The position numbers and the translations under genes are program-made. Under the pieces are notes generated by a model. It worked only from the letters and a program-made list of their open reading frames with translations. It ran no database searches and was not told the DNA's origin. Shown piece by piece: positions 57,508 through 64,000 of a stretch of DNA of 64,000 bases. Within the stretch, counting starts at the first letter, position 1; every line of letters begins with the position of its first letter. Origin of the DNA: Hyphomicrobiales bacterium (lineage in GTDB: Bacteria > Pseudomonadota > Alphaproteobacteria > Rhizobiales > Devosiaceae); assembly GCA_027487555.1 (NCBI GenBank), contig JAIYDI010000004.1, positions 186,001 through 250,000 on the forward strand. The letters run 5' to 3'.

Positions 57508-58143
57508 ATGACGATTGCGCTCCGATCCGATGACCTGCTGCTGGTGGTGGATGTGCAATATGATTTCCTGCCCGGCGGCAGCCTCGCGGTGACCGACGGT
57601 GACCAGGTCATCGGGCCGATCAACGCGCTAGGCCGAAAGTTCGCCAATGTGGTGCTGACGCAGGACTGGCACCCGAAGGGGCATATCTCGTTTGCTTCGA
57701 GCCACGCCGGCAAGGCGCCCTTCGAGACGGTGCAACTGAGCTATGGCACGCAGGTGCTCTGGCCCGACCATTGCGTGTGGGGAACCAAAGGCGCCGAACT
57801 GAGCGCCGCGCTCGACCTGCCGCAGGCGCAATTGACCATCCGCAAGGGCTACCACCCAAAGGTGGATTCCTATTCAGGCCTGCAGGAAGCGGATCGCCAG
57901 ACTAAGACCGGGCTTGCAGGATATCTGAAGGAGCGCGGCATCGGGCGGGTATTCGTGACCGGGCTTGCCACGGATTTCTGCGTGAACTGGACGGCGCAGG
58001 ATGCGGCGCGGGCCGGGTTCGAAACCTATGTGGTGACGGATGCGTGCCGGGGCATCGCCTCGGGCACGGCGCTCGAGGCGGCCTATGCTGAGATGGAAGC
58101 GGCAGGGGTGGCCCGCATCACCAGCAGCGAGATTGCGGGATGA
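57508..58143 (+). CDS. pncA: Nicotinamidase (bifunctional nicotinamidase/pyrazinamidase)
   Basis: This 211-residue amidase converts nicotinamide to nicotinate in NAD salvage. The catalytic triad of the isochorismatase-like family is visible: Asp in VVDVQYDFLPGGSL, Lys in TIRKGYHP and Cys in GLATDFCVNWTA. The metal-site histidines are in QDWHPKGHISFA. The ATG at 57508 follows AAGGA. The stop overlaps the next start (ATGA), so it is co-translated with the second secreted-protein gene. Confidence 0.93.
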   Translation: MTIALRSDDLLLVVDVQYDFLPGGSLAVTDGDQVIGPINALGRKFANVVLTQDWHPKGHISFASSHAGKAPFETVQLSYGTQVLWPDHCVWGTKGAELSAALDLPQAQLTIRKGYHPKVDSYSGLQEADRQTKTGLAGYLKERGIGRVFVTGLATDFCVNWTAQDAARAGFETYVVTDACRGIASGTALEAAYAEMEAAGVARITSSEIAG

Positions 58144-58496
58144 GGGCGCTGCGCGTCCTTGCCGGTGGGCTGGCGCTGCTGATGGCTTCGGCGGCGTTGG
58201 CGGCTGACGTGCCGGCCGAGGCCGACCGCCTGCTGTGGTGCGGCAGCGCCATGTATTGGCTGTCGATCAGCGCGTCGGACGCAGGAAACGACGCGGAGGC
58301 CGACCTGTACCAGGGTTGGGCCGATACGCTGACCGGGCGTGGCGCGCAGCACCTGATATCGGCAGGCTTTGCCGCCGATGCGATCGACGCGGTGGTGTCA
58401 GGTTATGACGAGAGGGTGGTGGTAGACCTCAAGGGGTCGACACCACCCCATTACGCGGCGGAATGCCCGGCGCTGGCGGAACAGCCGGCGGGGTAG
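58140..58496 (+). CDS. Small secreted protein of unknown function, paralogue 2
   Basis: This 118-residue protein has a signal peptide (MRALRVLAGGLALLMASAALAA, cleavage near 22), then DVPAEADRLLWCGSAMYWLS, a helical centre and a C-terminal AAECPALAEQ. The cysteine positions match those of the protein at 57105-57482. It is translationally coupled to pncA by a 4-bp overlap. No known domain is recognisable. The pairing with a cytosolic salvage enzyme is puzzling and may only reflect duplication. Confidence 0.7.
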   Translation: MRALRVLAGGLALLMASAALAADVPAEADRLLWCGSAMYWLSISASDAGNDAEADLYQGWADTLTGRGAQHLISAGFAADAIDAVVSGYDERVVVDLKGSTPPHYAAECPALAEQPAG

Positions 58497-58500
58497 TGCT

Positions 58501-58560
58501 CGTCGACCTCGTGCTTCGTCGTGCGACAAGCTCACGACGAGGAACTCAGCATGAGGTCGG
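58501..58560. repeat. Nested-palindrome intergenic repeat, copy B
   Basis: The outer arms CGACCTCGTGC / GCATGAGGTCG pair, and the inner arms TCGTCGTG / CACGACGA pair. Compared with copy C (CGTCCTCGTGC / GCATGAGGACG) the outer stem shows a compensatory T:A to A:T change. This supports a selected or faithfully copied hairpin. Confidence 0.65.
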
Positions 58561-58820
58561 GCGGGCGCACGATCTCGCCGCGCCCCCTTCCCCTGCTCGC
58601 GGTGGAGGGTGCCCGAAGGGCGGGTGGGGGTGCACCTTGCGCAGAATAACTCAAGCGTGTGAGAGGTTTAGCGCAAGCGCTCCCCCTCACCGGGCGCTCC
58701 GCGCCACCTTCATCGCCTACCGCCGCGCCACTGGCGCGTCGGCTTCCTGCGGAACCGGCTCGAAGTCCCGCAGGCGGGAGAGGGACGCCGACTGAGGGAG
58801 AGGCCGTCCCGACCCAGAGA
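58561..58820. repeat. Repeat-dense intergenic region after pncA
   Basis: I find no gene here. The region holds a GGTGGAGGGTGCCCGAAGGGCGGGTGGGGG block, the CCGCGCCACTGGCGCG hairpin also seen near 29205, and a second copy of the TCCCGC-GGCGGGAGAGGGACGCCGACTGAGGGAGAGG element (58765-58803). All look like mosaic units of dispersed intergenic repeats between the convergent pncA group and grpE. Confidence 0.55.
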
Positions 58821-59405
58821 TCAGGCGCTTTTGTCGACCGTTTCGGCTTCACCAGCATGGGTGGGGCCGCCCTTGGCGACGCCGACCATGGCTGGACGCA
58901 GCACGCGATCGCCGATGGCGAAGCCGGCCTGTACAACCTGCACGACAGTGCCCTCGGGCTTGGTCGGATCGGGCACCTCGAACATGGCCTGGTGCTTGTG
59001 CGGATCGAATTTCTGGCCTTCGGCGTCGATCGCCTTGACACCGTGCTTGCCGAGCAGCCGCTGCATTTCGCGCTCGGTCATTTCGATGCCGTCGATCAGC
59101 GACTTGATGGTGACATCGGTAGAGGCGCGGGCCTCGGCAGGCAGCACCATGAGGGCGCGGCTGAGCGAATCGGTGGCGGTCAGCATGTCGCGGGCGAAGC
59201 TGGCGATGGCGTAGGACCGGGTATCGTTGATTTCGCGCTCGGTGCGCTTCCGCAGATTTTCCATTTCGGCGACCGTTCGCAGCAGCTTGTCGCGTAGATC
59301 GGCGTTTTCGGACTTCAGCGTCTCGACCGGATCCGGCGCGGAAGCCTGAGCTGTCGCATCGGCCTCGGGCGCGTTATCCTGTGGCTTCAAGTTCTCGTCG
59401 TGCAT
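58821..59405 (-). CDS. grpE: GrpE, nucleotide exchange factor for DnaK
   Basis: This 194-residue protein has an acidic N-tail ([13 protein letters not shown]), a long coiled coil ([38 protein letters not shown]) and the GrpE beta-domain ([48 protein letters not shown]). It releases ADP from DnaK and acts as a thermosensor. The start at 59405 removes 25 spurious residues. It follows hrcA by 97 bp, an order common in alphaproteobacteria. Confidence 0.95.
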   Translation of the reverse strand: MHDENLKPQDNAPEADATAQASAPDPVETLKSENADLRDKLLRTVAEMENLRKRTEREINDTRSYAIASFARDMLTATDSLSRALMVLPAEARASTDVTIKSLIDGIEMTEREMQRLLGKHGVKAIDAEGQKFDPHKHQAMFEVPDPTKPEGTVVQVVQAGFAIGDRVLRPAMVGVAKGGPTHAGEAETVDKSA

Positions 59406-59502
59406 TCTGACCCTGGGAAGGTTTGAGCGGCCGATCACGGCCTTGTCATTCGTGCCCGGATATCGGGCAATGGGCGGCAAGTTTCAAGCCTTGAGGTGGC
59501 TG

Positions 59503-60600
59503 TCAGCTGGTCTTGCGGCTCAGGACCGCGGAAACGACATGTGCGGTATAGTCGACCACCGGCACGATACGGGCATAGTTGAGCCGCGTCGGACCGATGA
59601 CACCGAGCACGCCGATCACCTTCTGGTTGGCATCCTTGTAAGGCGAGAGGATGACCGAGGAGCCCGAAAGCGAGAAGAGCTTGTTCTCGGACCCGATGAA
59701 GATCTTGACGCCCTGCGCCTGCTCCGCGTCGCCGACGAGATCGATAAGCCCCTCGTGGCTTTCGAGTTCGTCGAAGAGCTGGCGGATGCGACCCAACTCC
59801 TCGGACGCCATGGTGTCGTTGATAAGGTTGGCGCGGCCACGGACGATGACGGTGGGCTGCGTCGTGCTACCGGTGCCTGAGAGCGTCGCGAGCCCGGCTT
59901 CGACCAGCTTGCCGGTCAGCTCATCGAGTTCGGCGACGACTTCGGCGCGCTTTGATTGCAGCGCCTTGCGGGTTTCGCTCAGGGTCTGGCCGACTGCGAG
60001 ATGCGCCAGATAGTTGGACGCACGGGTGAGCGCATCGGCGGCGAGGCCGGGCGGCAGCGGAAAGACGCGGTTTTCGACCGAGCCATCCTCGCCTACCAGC
60101 ACCACCATGGCCCGCTCGGCATCGAGACGGATGAACTCGATATGCTTCAATATCAGATCGGATTTCTGCGCGATGACGACGCCCGCGCCATGGGACAGGC
60201 CCGAAAGCAGCTGGCTCGCCTGGGTGAGCAGATCCTCGACCTTGCCCTCGGCGGCGCGCGCCTCCATCTGCTGCTCGATGGCGCCACGCTCCTCGGCATC
60301 CACGGCGCCGACTTCGAGCATGGCATCGACAAAGAACCGGAGGCCCTGCTGGGTGGGGAGGCGCCCGGCGGATGTGTGGGGCGCCGCGATGAGCCCCAGA
60401 TCCTCAAGATCAGCCATGACATTGCGCACGGAAGCCGGCGACAGGCCGACGGCAAGCAGCCGCGACAGATCGCGCGAACCCACCGGTGTTCCGGTCTCAA
60501 GGTAGCGTTCGACGAGCCGCCGGAATATATCCTGGCTGCGGGCGTTCAGCACCGCGAGCACGTCTTCGGTGACTTTCGTTGTCGCTGCCATATTCACCAT
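59503..60600 (-). CDS. hrcA: HrcA, heat-inducible transcription repressor
   Basis: This 365-residue repressor of groESL/dnaK operons has an N-terminal winged HTH (LVERYLETGTPVGSRDLSRLLAVGLSPASVRNVMADLEDLGLI), a central GAF-like domain and the C-terminal SPYKDANQKVIGVLGVIGPTRLNYARIVPVVDYTA typical of HrcA. It binds CIRCE operators, but none is visible next to hrcA or grpE here. Two ATGs (60600, 60591) are possible. It diverges from rph across ~100 bp. Confidence 0.95.
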   Translation of the reverse strand: MVNMAATTKVTEDVLAVLNARSQDIFRRLVERYLETGTPVGSRDLSRLLAVGLSPASVRNVMADLEDLGLIAAPHTSAGRLPTQQGLRFFVDAMLEVGAVDAEERGAIEQQMEARAAEGKVEDLLTQASQLLSGLSHGAGVVIAQKSDLILKHIEFIRLDAERAMVVLVGEDGSVENRVFPLPPGLAADALTRASNYLAHLAVGQTLSETRKALQSKRAEVVAELDELTGKLVEAGLATLSGTGSTTQPTVIVRGRANLINDTMASEELGRIRQLFDELESHEGLIDLVGDAEQAQGVKIFIGSENKLFSLSGSSVILSPYKDANQKVIGVLGVIGPTRLNYARIVPVVDYTAHVVSAVLSRKTS

Positions 60601-60701
60601 TTAGGCGGAAACAGGTTGATCGCCAAGAGCGCAGCGCTTGTACCCCCCCATTGCAAGGGGTTAAGACGCGGTTAACGACCCCAACGAGGTGATTTGACCC
60701 C

Positions 60702-61418
60702 ATGCGGCCTTCCGGACGCCAAGCTGATGAGATGCGCGCCGTTTCGCTCGAGCGCGGCGTGGCGCCCAAGGCCGAGGGCAGCTGCCTCGTGACCTTCGGG
60801 GGCACCAAGGTCTATGTGACGGCGACGGTGGAAACCACGCTCCCGTCGTGGCGGCGGAATTCCGGCCTCGGCTGGGTGACGGCCGAGTATGGCATGCTGC
60901 CGCGCGCCACCGACCAGCGCACCCGCCGCGAGGCTGCCGCCGGCAAGCAATCTGGCCGGACGCAGGAAATCCAGCGCCTGATCGGGCGCTCGCTGCGCGC
61001 GGTGGTCGACATGCAGGCCTTGGGTGAAAACCAGATCACGCTCGATTGCGACGTGCTCGAAGCCGACGGCGGCACGCGCACCGCCTCGATCACCGGCGCG
61101 TATGTGGCGCTTGTGGATGCGGTCAGGTGGCTCGAGGCCCGCGGGTTGACCAAGGGCCCGCATGTGCTGCGCGATTCGCTGGCGGCGGTATCGTGCGGGA
61201 TCTATCGCGGCGTGCCGGTGCTCGACCTCGATTACCTTGAGGATTCAGAGGCGCATACGGACGCCAATTTCGTGATGACCGGCGAAGGCCGCTTCGTCGA
61301 AATCCAGGGCACAGCCGAGCAGGTGCCGTTCAGCCGTGCCGAACTCGACAGCCTGATGGGGTTGGCGGAAAAGGGCATCAACGCGCTGACGGTCTTGCAG
61401 AAGGCGGCGCTCGCGTGA
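60702..61418 (+). CDS. rph: Ribonuclease PH
   Basis: This 238-residue phosphorolytic 3'-exoribonuclease trims tRNA precursors. Family marks are [48 protein letters not shown] and [25 protein letters not shown]. The length is typical. GAGGTG lies upstream of the ATG. Its stop overlaps the GTG start of rdgB (GTGA), so the two are coupled. Confidence 0.97.
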   Translation: MRPSGRQADEMRAVSLERGVAPKAEGSCLVTFGGTKVYVTATVETTLPSWRRNSGLGWVTAEYGMLPRATDQRTRREAAAGKQSGRTQEIQRLIGRSLRAVVDMQALGENQITLDCDVLEADGGTRTASITGAYVALVDAVRWLEARGLTKGPHVLRDSLAAVSCGIYRGVPVLDLDYLEDSEAHTDANFVMTGEGRFVEIQGTAEQVPFSRAELDSLMGLAEKGINALTVLQKAALA

Positions 61419-62080
61419 CCGAGGCCCCCCTCCTGTTGCGGCGTGGCGACCGGCTGGTGCTGGCGACCCACAATGACGGCAAGCTCCGCGAGTTCAAGGC
61501 GCTGCTGCAGCCGTTCGGGCTCGAGATCGTCTCGGCCGGGGAACTTGGCTTGGCCGAGCCCGACGAGACGGGCACGACTTTCGCCGAAAACGCGCGGATC
61601 AAGGCGCATGCGGCGGCGAAGGCTGCGGACTGCATCGCGCTTGCCGACGATTCCGGCCTTGTGGTCGAGGCGATCGGGGGACGCCCCGGCGTCTATACCG
61701 CCAACTGGGCGCAATCGGGCAACATGCGCGACTATCGGGTGGGCATGCGACGGGTGGAAGATTCGCTCGAGGCGGCGGGCGCACTGAGCCCCAAGGACCG
61801 GCGCGGCTCATTCAATGCCACACTGTGCCTCGCCCATCCGGATGGCCGCGACGCGCTGTTCGTCGGCGTGGTCGAGGGCGTGATGGTGTGGCCGCCACGC
61901 GGCGACAAGGGCTTCGGCTTTGATCCGATGTTCATGCCTGACGGCTTCGACATCACGTTCGGCGAGATGAGCTCGGACGAAAAGCACTCCTGGGCGCCGG
62001 GCAAGGTGGGCCTCAGCCACCGGGCGCGTGCCTTCGGGCTGTTTGTCGACAGCGCCCTTGGAGGCGATGTTGAGCACTGA
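61415..62080 (+). CDS. rdgB: RdgB/HAM1 family non-canonical purine NTP pyrophosphatase (XTP/dITP)
   Basis: This 221-residue enzyme hydrolyses dITP/XTP to keep hypoxanthine and xanthine out of DNA. The signatures are [68 protein letters not shown] and the C-terminal [11 protein letters not shown]. It starts with GTG overlapping the rph stop. hemW follows after 20 bp, giving an rph-rdgB-hemW unit that is common in alphaproteobacteria. Confidence 0.96.
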   Translation: MTEAPLLLRRGDRLVLATHNDGKLREFKALLQPFGLEIVSAGELGLAEPDETGTTFAENARIKAHAAAKAADCIALADDSGLVVEAIGGRPGVYTANWAQSGNMRDYRVGMRRVEDSLEAAGALSPKDRRGSFNATLCLAHPDGRDALFVGVVEGVMVWPPRGDKGFGFDPMFMPDGFDITFGEMSSDEKHSWAPGKVGLSHRARAFGLFVDSALGGDVEH

Positions 62081-62100
62081 ACGGGCGGGAAGGTAATCGC

Positions 62101-63282
62101 ATGACGGCAGGTGCCAACAGCGTCGATCCGCGCTCGAACGGGCTGTTCGGGGTCTATGTGCATTGGCCGTTCTGCGCGGCCAAGTGCCCGTATTGCGACT
62201 TCAACTCGCATGTGCATCGCGGCGCATTCGACGAGGCCGACTATGTCGCGGCCTATGAACGCGAGATCGCGCATTTTGCCCAGAAGACGCAGGGGCGCGT
62301 GGTGCAGTCGATTTTTTTCGGCGGCGGCACGCCCTCGCTGATGGACCCGCGCTCGGTGGGCGGCATTCTCGACGCCATCGCCAAGCACTGGGAAATCGAC
62401 CCTAAGGCCGAGATCACGCTCGAAGCGAACCCGACATCGGTGGAAGCCGACCGGTTCCGCGGCTACCGCGCTGCAGGGGTGAACCGCGTGTCGCTCGGCG
62501 TGCAATCGCTGCGCGAGGGTCCGCTCGCCGAACTCGGCCGCAAGCACTCGGTGGATGAGGCGATCGCCGCGGTACGGCTGGCGCAATCGATCTTTCCGCG
62601 TTCGAGCTTCGACTTGATCTATACCCGCCCGCGCCAGACGCTCGAGGATTGGGAAGACGAACTGACCGAAGCGCTGTGGCTCGCCGAACCCGGGCATTTG
62701 TCGCTCTACCAGCTGACCATCGAGCAGGGCACGCGCTACTATGACCTGTTCAAGGCCGGCAAGCTGAAGATGCCGGACGAAGATATCAGCGCCGATTTCT
62801 ACGAGCTGACGCAGGAACTGACGCAGAAGGCGGGTCTGCCGGCCTATGAGATTTCGAACCATGCCCGCCCCGGGCAGGAGAGCCGTCATAACCTGATCTA
62901 TTGGCGCTATGGCGAATATGTCGGCATCGGGCCGGGCGCGCATGGGCGGCTGTTGATCAACAACCAGCGGCACGCCACGGCAACCGAGAAACTGCCCTTC
63001 GAGTGGCAGAAAAAGGTGCTGGCGCGCGGCCATGGGCTCGTCACCGACGATATCCTCACCTGGGAGGAAGAGGGCGACGAGTTGCTGGTGATGGGGCTTC
63101 GCTTGCGCGAAGGTATCGACCCGCGGCGGTTCACGCAGATTTCGGGCCGGACGATCTCGCAGCGGCAGATCAATGAGCTGAAAGCCATCGGCTTTGTCGA
63201 GACGCTGCCCAACGGCTTTATCCGCGTGACGGACAAGGGCTGGCCAGTGCTCGACGCCGTGGTGGCGGATCTGGCAGCCTGA
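62101..63282 (+). CDS. hemW: HemW (radical SAM haem chaperone, formerly 'coproporphyrinogen III oxidase-like')
   Basis: This 393-residue radical SAM protein has the [4Fe-4S] motif CAAKCPYCDFNSH, the SAM-binding GGGTPS and the HemW-typical SRHNLIYWRYGEYVGIGPGAHG. HemW binds haem and delivers it to respiratory enzymes and does not oxidise coproporphyrinogen, so the old HemN name should be avoided. It ends the rph-rdgB-hemW unit. A palindromic repeat follows 10 bp after the stop. Confidence 0.95.
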   Translation: MTAGANSVDPRSNGLFGVYVHWPFCAAKCPYCDFNSHVHRGAFDEADYVAAYEREIAHFAQKTQGRVVQSIFFGGGTPSLMDPRSVGGILDAIAKHWEIDPKAEITLEANPTSVEADRFRGYRAAGVNRVSLGVQSLREGPLAELGRKHSVDEAIAAVRLAQSIFPRSSFDLIYTRPRQTLEDWEDELTEALWLAEPGHLSLYQLTIEQGTRYYDLFKAGKLKMPDEDISADFYELTQELTQKAGLPAYEISNHARPGQESRHNLIYWRYGEYVGIGPGAHGRLLINNQRHATATEKLPFEWQKKVLARGHGLVTDDILTWEEEGDELLVMGLRLREGIDPRRFTQISGRTISQRQINELKAIGFVETLPNGFIRVTDKGWPVLDAVVADLAA

Positions 63283-63291
63283 GGGCGAGAT

Positions 63292-63354
63292 TTTCGTCCT
63301 CGTGCTTCGTGGTTAGACACGCTCACCATGAGGAAGCTCGGCATGAGGACGAAA
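63292..63354. repeat. Nested-palindrome intergenic repeat, copy C
   Basis: The arms TTTCGTCCTCGTGC and GCATGAGGACGAAA pair over 14 bp with one G-U mismatch. An inner CGTGGT/ACCATG stem lies between them. It is the best preserved of three copies (with 47416-47470 and 58501-58560). Confidence 0.7.
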
Positions 63355-63410
63355 GACCATCATGCGCAGGCTCATGCAGTTGTGGCACTGAGTTTGTCCA
63401 CCGCGAGAAC

Positions 63411-63432
63411 CTCATCCTGAGCCTGTCGAGGA
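63411..63432. repeat. CTCATCCTGAGCCTGTCGAGG-type short repeat
   Basis: The string CTCATCCTGAGCCTGTCGAGG resembles a very common alphaproteobacterial intergenic repeat (CTCATCCTGAGCYTGTCGAAGG). Only one copy is visible here. Recognition is from memory. Confidence 0.4.
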
Positions 63433-63470
63433 ACCGGGTTCTTATGCTCTCCGGCCCCGCTTGCACTCCC

Positions 63471-63492
63471 GTTAGTAAACCGCTTTACTAAC
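63471..63492. promoter_or_regulatory. Perfect palindromic operator candidate upstream of the adenine-deaminase-like gene
   Basis: GTTAGTAAA-CCGC-TTTACTAAC is a perfect 9-bp inverted repeat ending 29 bp before the ATG at 63522. It is AT-rich within a GC-rich context and has no T-run, so an operator is more likely than a terminator. The regulator is unknown, although a GntR-, LacI- or ROK-type dimer would fit. Confidence 0.5.
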
Positions 63493-63521
63493 CCGGAGAC
63501 CCGCAAGCCCGGAAGCGTGAG

Positions 63522-64000
63522 ATGCCCCTGCCCGACGACCTGATCCTCAATGCCAAGGACGAAGTGACCATCCGCCAGCACCTGGTGCTGGTGGCGCTGG
63601 GGAAGCGCCCGGCGGACCTTGCGATCGAAGTGGGCCGGGTGCTGGCCGTGCATTCGCGGCAATGGCTCGATGACCAGGAAGTCATCGTCTCAGGCCGCCG
63701 CATCGCATATCTTGGGCCGCGCGGCAGTTACAAGGGGGAAGTGGCGAAGCGCGTCAGCTACCCCGGGCTTTCGGCGGTACCGGGCTTTGGCGAAGTGCAC
63801 AAGCATATCGAATCCACCCATCTGACGCCGGAATTCGAGGCGGCGCTGGTGATTCCGCGCGGCAATACCTGGACCTGCGAGGCCTCCCACGAGTTTGCGA
63901 ACGTCAACGGGCCGAAGAATACCGAGTTCTGGCAGAAGGCGCGGCGAGAGGGCTCGCAGCTGAAGGTGTTCATCCAGCCCGGATCGGCGGTGCCGCCGAG
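63522..64000 (+). CDS. Adenine deaminase-like amidohydrolase (3' truncated by window)
   Basis: This frame is absent from the ORF track because it has no stop before the window ends. I translated ~159 residues: MPLPDDLILNAKDEVTIRQHLVLVALGKRPADLAI..., SGRRIAYLGPRG, then VPGFGEVHKHIESTHLTP and CEASHEFANVNG. The HKHIES block is the metal-binding H-x-H of amidohydrolases. The following 'CEASHEFANVNG' parallels the ADPHEIANVLG block of adenine deaminase AdeC. The enzyme probably deaminates adenine or a related purine. GGAAG lies before the ATG. Confidence 0.75.
   Translation, partial: MPLPDDLILNAKDEVTIRQHLVLVALGKRPADLAIEVGRVLAVHSRQWLDDQEVIVSGRRIAYLGPRGSYKGEVAKRVSYPGLSAVPGFGEVHKHIESTHLTPEFEAALVIPRGNTWTCEASHEFANVNGPKNTEFWQKARREGSQLKVFIQPGSAVPP

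Noticed and set aside
57113-57713. Minus-strand 243-aa ORF (56982-57713) over the first secreted-protein gene
   Set aside because: The + strand frame has a clear signal peptide, a paralogue at 58140 and tight spacing to pncA, so the minus frame is a shadow.
60601-60701. CIRCE element expected near hrcA/grpE
   Set aside because: No TTAGCACTC-N9-GAGTGCTAA or close variant is present; the C4-N7-G4 palindrome here is too short to call.

Overview
The window is about 65% GC with tightly packed genes, many 1-8 bp start/stop overlaps and few long gaps. The gene set points to an alphaproteobacterium of the order Hyphomicrobiales: ActS/ActR (RegB/RegA) and FixJ/FixK-type regulators, MmcB, a chromosomal ugp-type ABC transporter, and dispersed palindromic intergenic repeats. 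A Devosia-like genome is my best guess, but this is inference because I cannot run a search. I see no tRNA, rRNA, CRISPR array, phage or insertion sequence.

Layout. (1) 1-5.9 kb: the tail of an FtsX-type permease, a DUF3830 protein, and a dabB-dabA inorganic-carbon uptake operon diverging from a LysR regulator. (2) 5.9-16.4 kb: a carbon-uptake and catabolism block. It holds ugpB-ugpA-ugpE-ugpC plus a TIM-barrel sugar-phosphate isomerase, an aldo/keto reductase, an MFS carrier, an SDR, a RidA-like deaminase and an M81 (MlrC-like) metallopeptidase. (3) 16.7-22.1 kb: a methyltransferase, then a Gfo/Idh/MocA dehydrogenase, an apparent ABC-ATPase remnant, an RpiR regulator and a GH20 hexosaminidase, with a palindromic operator candidate upstream. 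(4) 22.6-29.2 kb: a PAP2 phosphatase and a complete extracytosolic flavinyl-transfer locus. That locus pairs an OmpR-type two-component system with a divergent DUF2271-PepSY/flavoreductase-ApbE operon, and the DUF2271 protein carries an ApbE-type flavinylation motif.

(5) 29.3-36.3 kb: a regulatory block with FixK-like and FixJ-like proteins but no FixL, a ROK repressor, and a trio made of an HD-GYP response regulator, a periplasmic molybdopterin-binding-fold protein and a hybrid histidine kinase. (6) 36.4-42.1 kb: a flavin-dependent tryptophan-type halogenase followed by three MFS carriers of one subfamily, with mmcB embedded between the second and third. (7) 42.1-48.8 kb: a beta-CASP nuclease, the ActS/ActR redox pair, a DUF2852 membrane protein, a zinc metallopeptidase and metY. 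(8) 49.1-64 kb: core genes, namely a class A PBP, gyrB, xseB, tlyA, a receiver-like protein, aroC, pncA flanked by two paralogous small secreted proteins, grpE, hrcA, rph, rdgB and hemW, then the 5' part of an adenine-deaminase-like gene that runs off the window.

The most distinctive points are the DUF2271/PepSY/ApbE system with an apparently leaderless ApbE, the HD-GYP/periplasmic-sensor/hybrid-kinase trio, the halogenase-MFS cluster, and at least three families of intergenic palindromic repeats. One roughly 100-bp two-hairpin repeat supplies the stop codon of the flanking reading frame at both of its sites.
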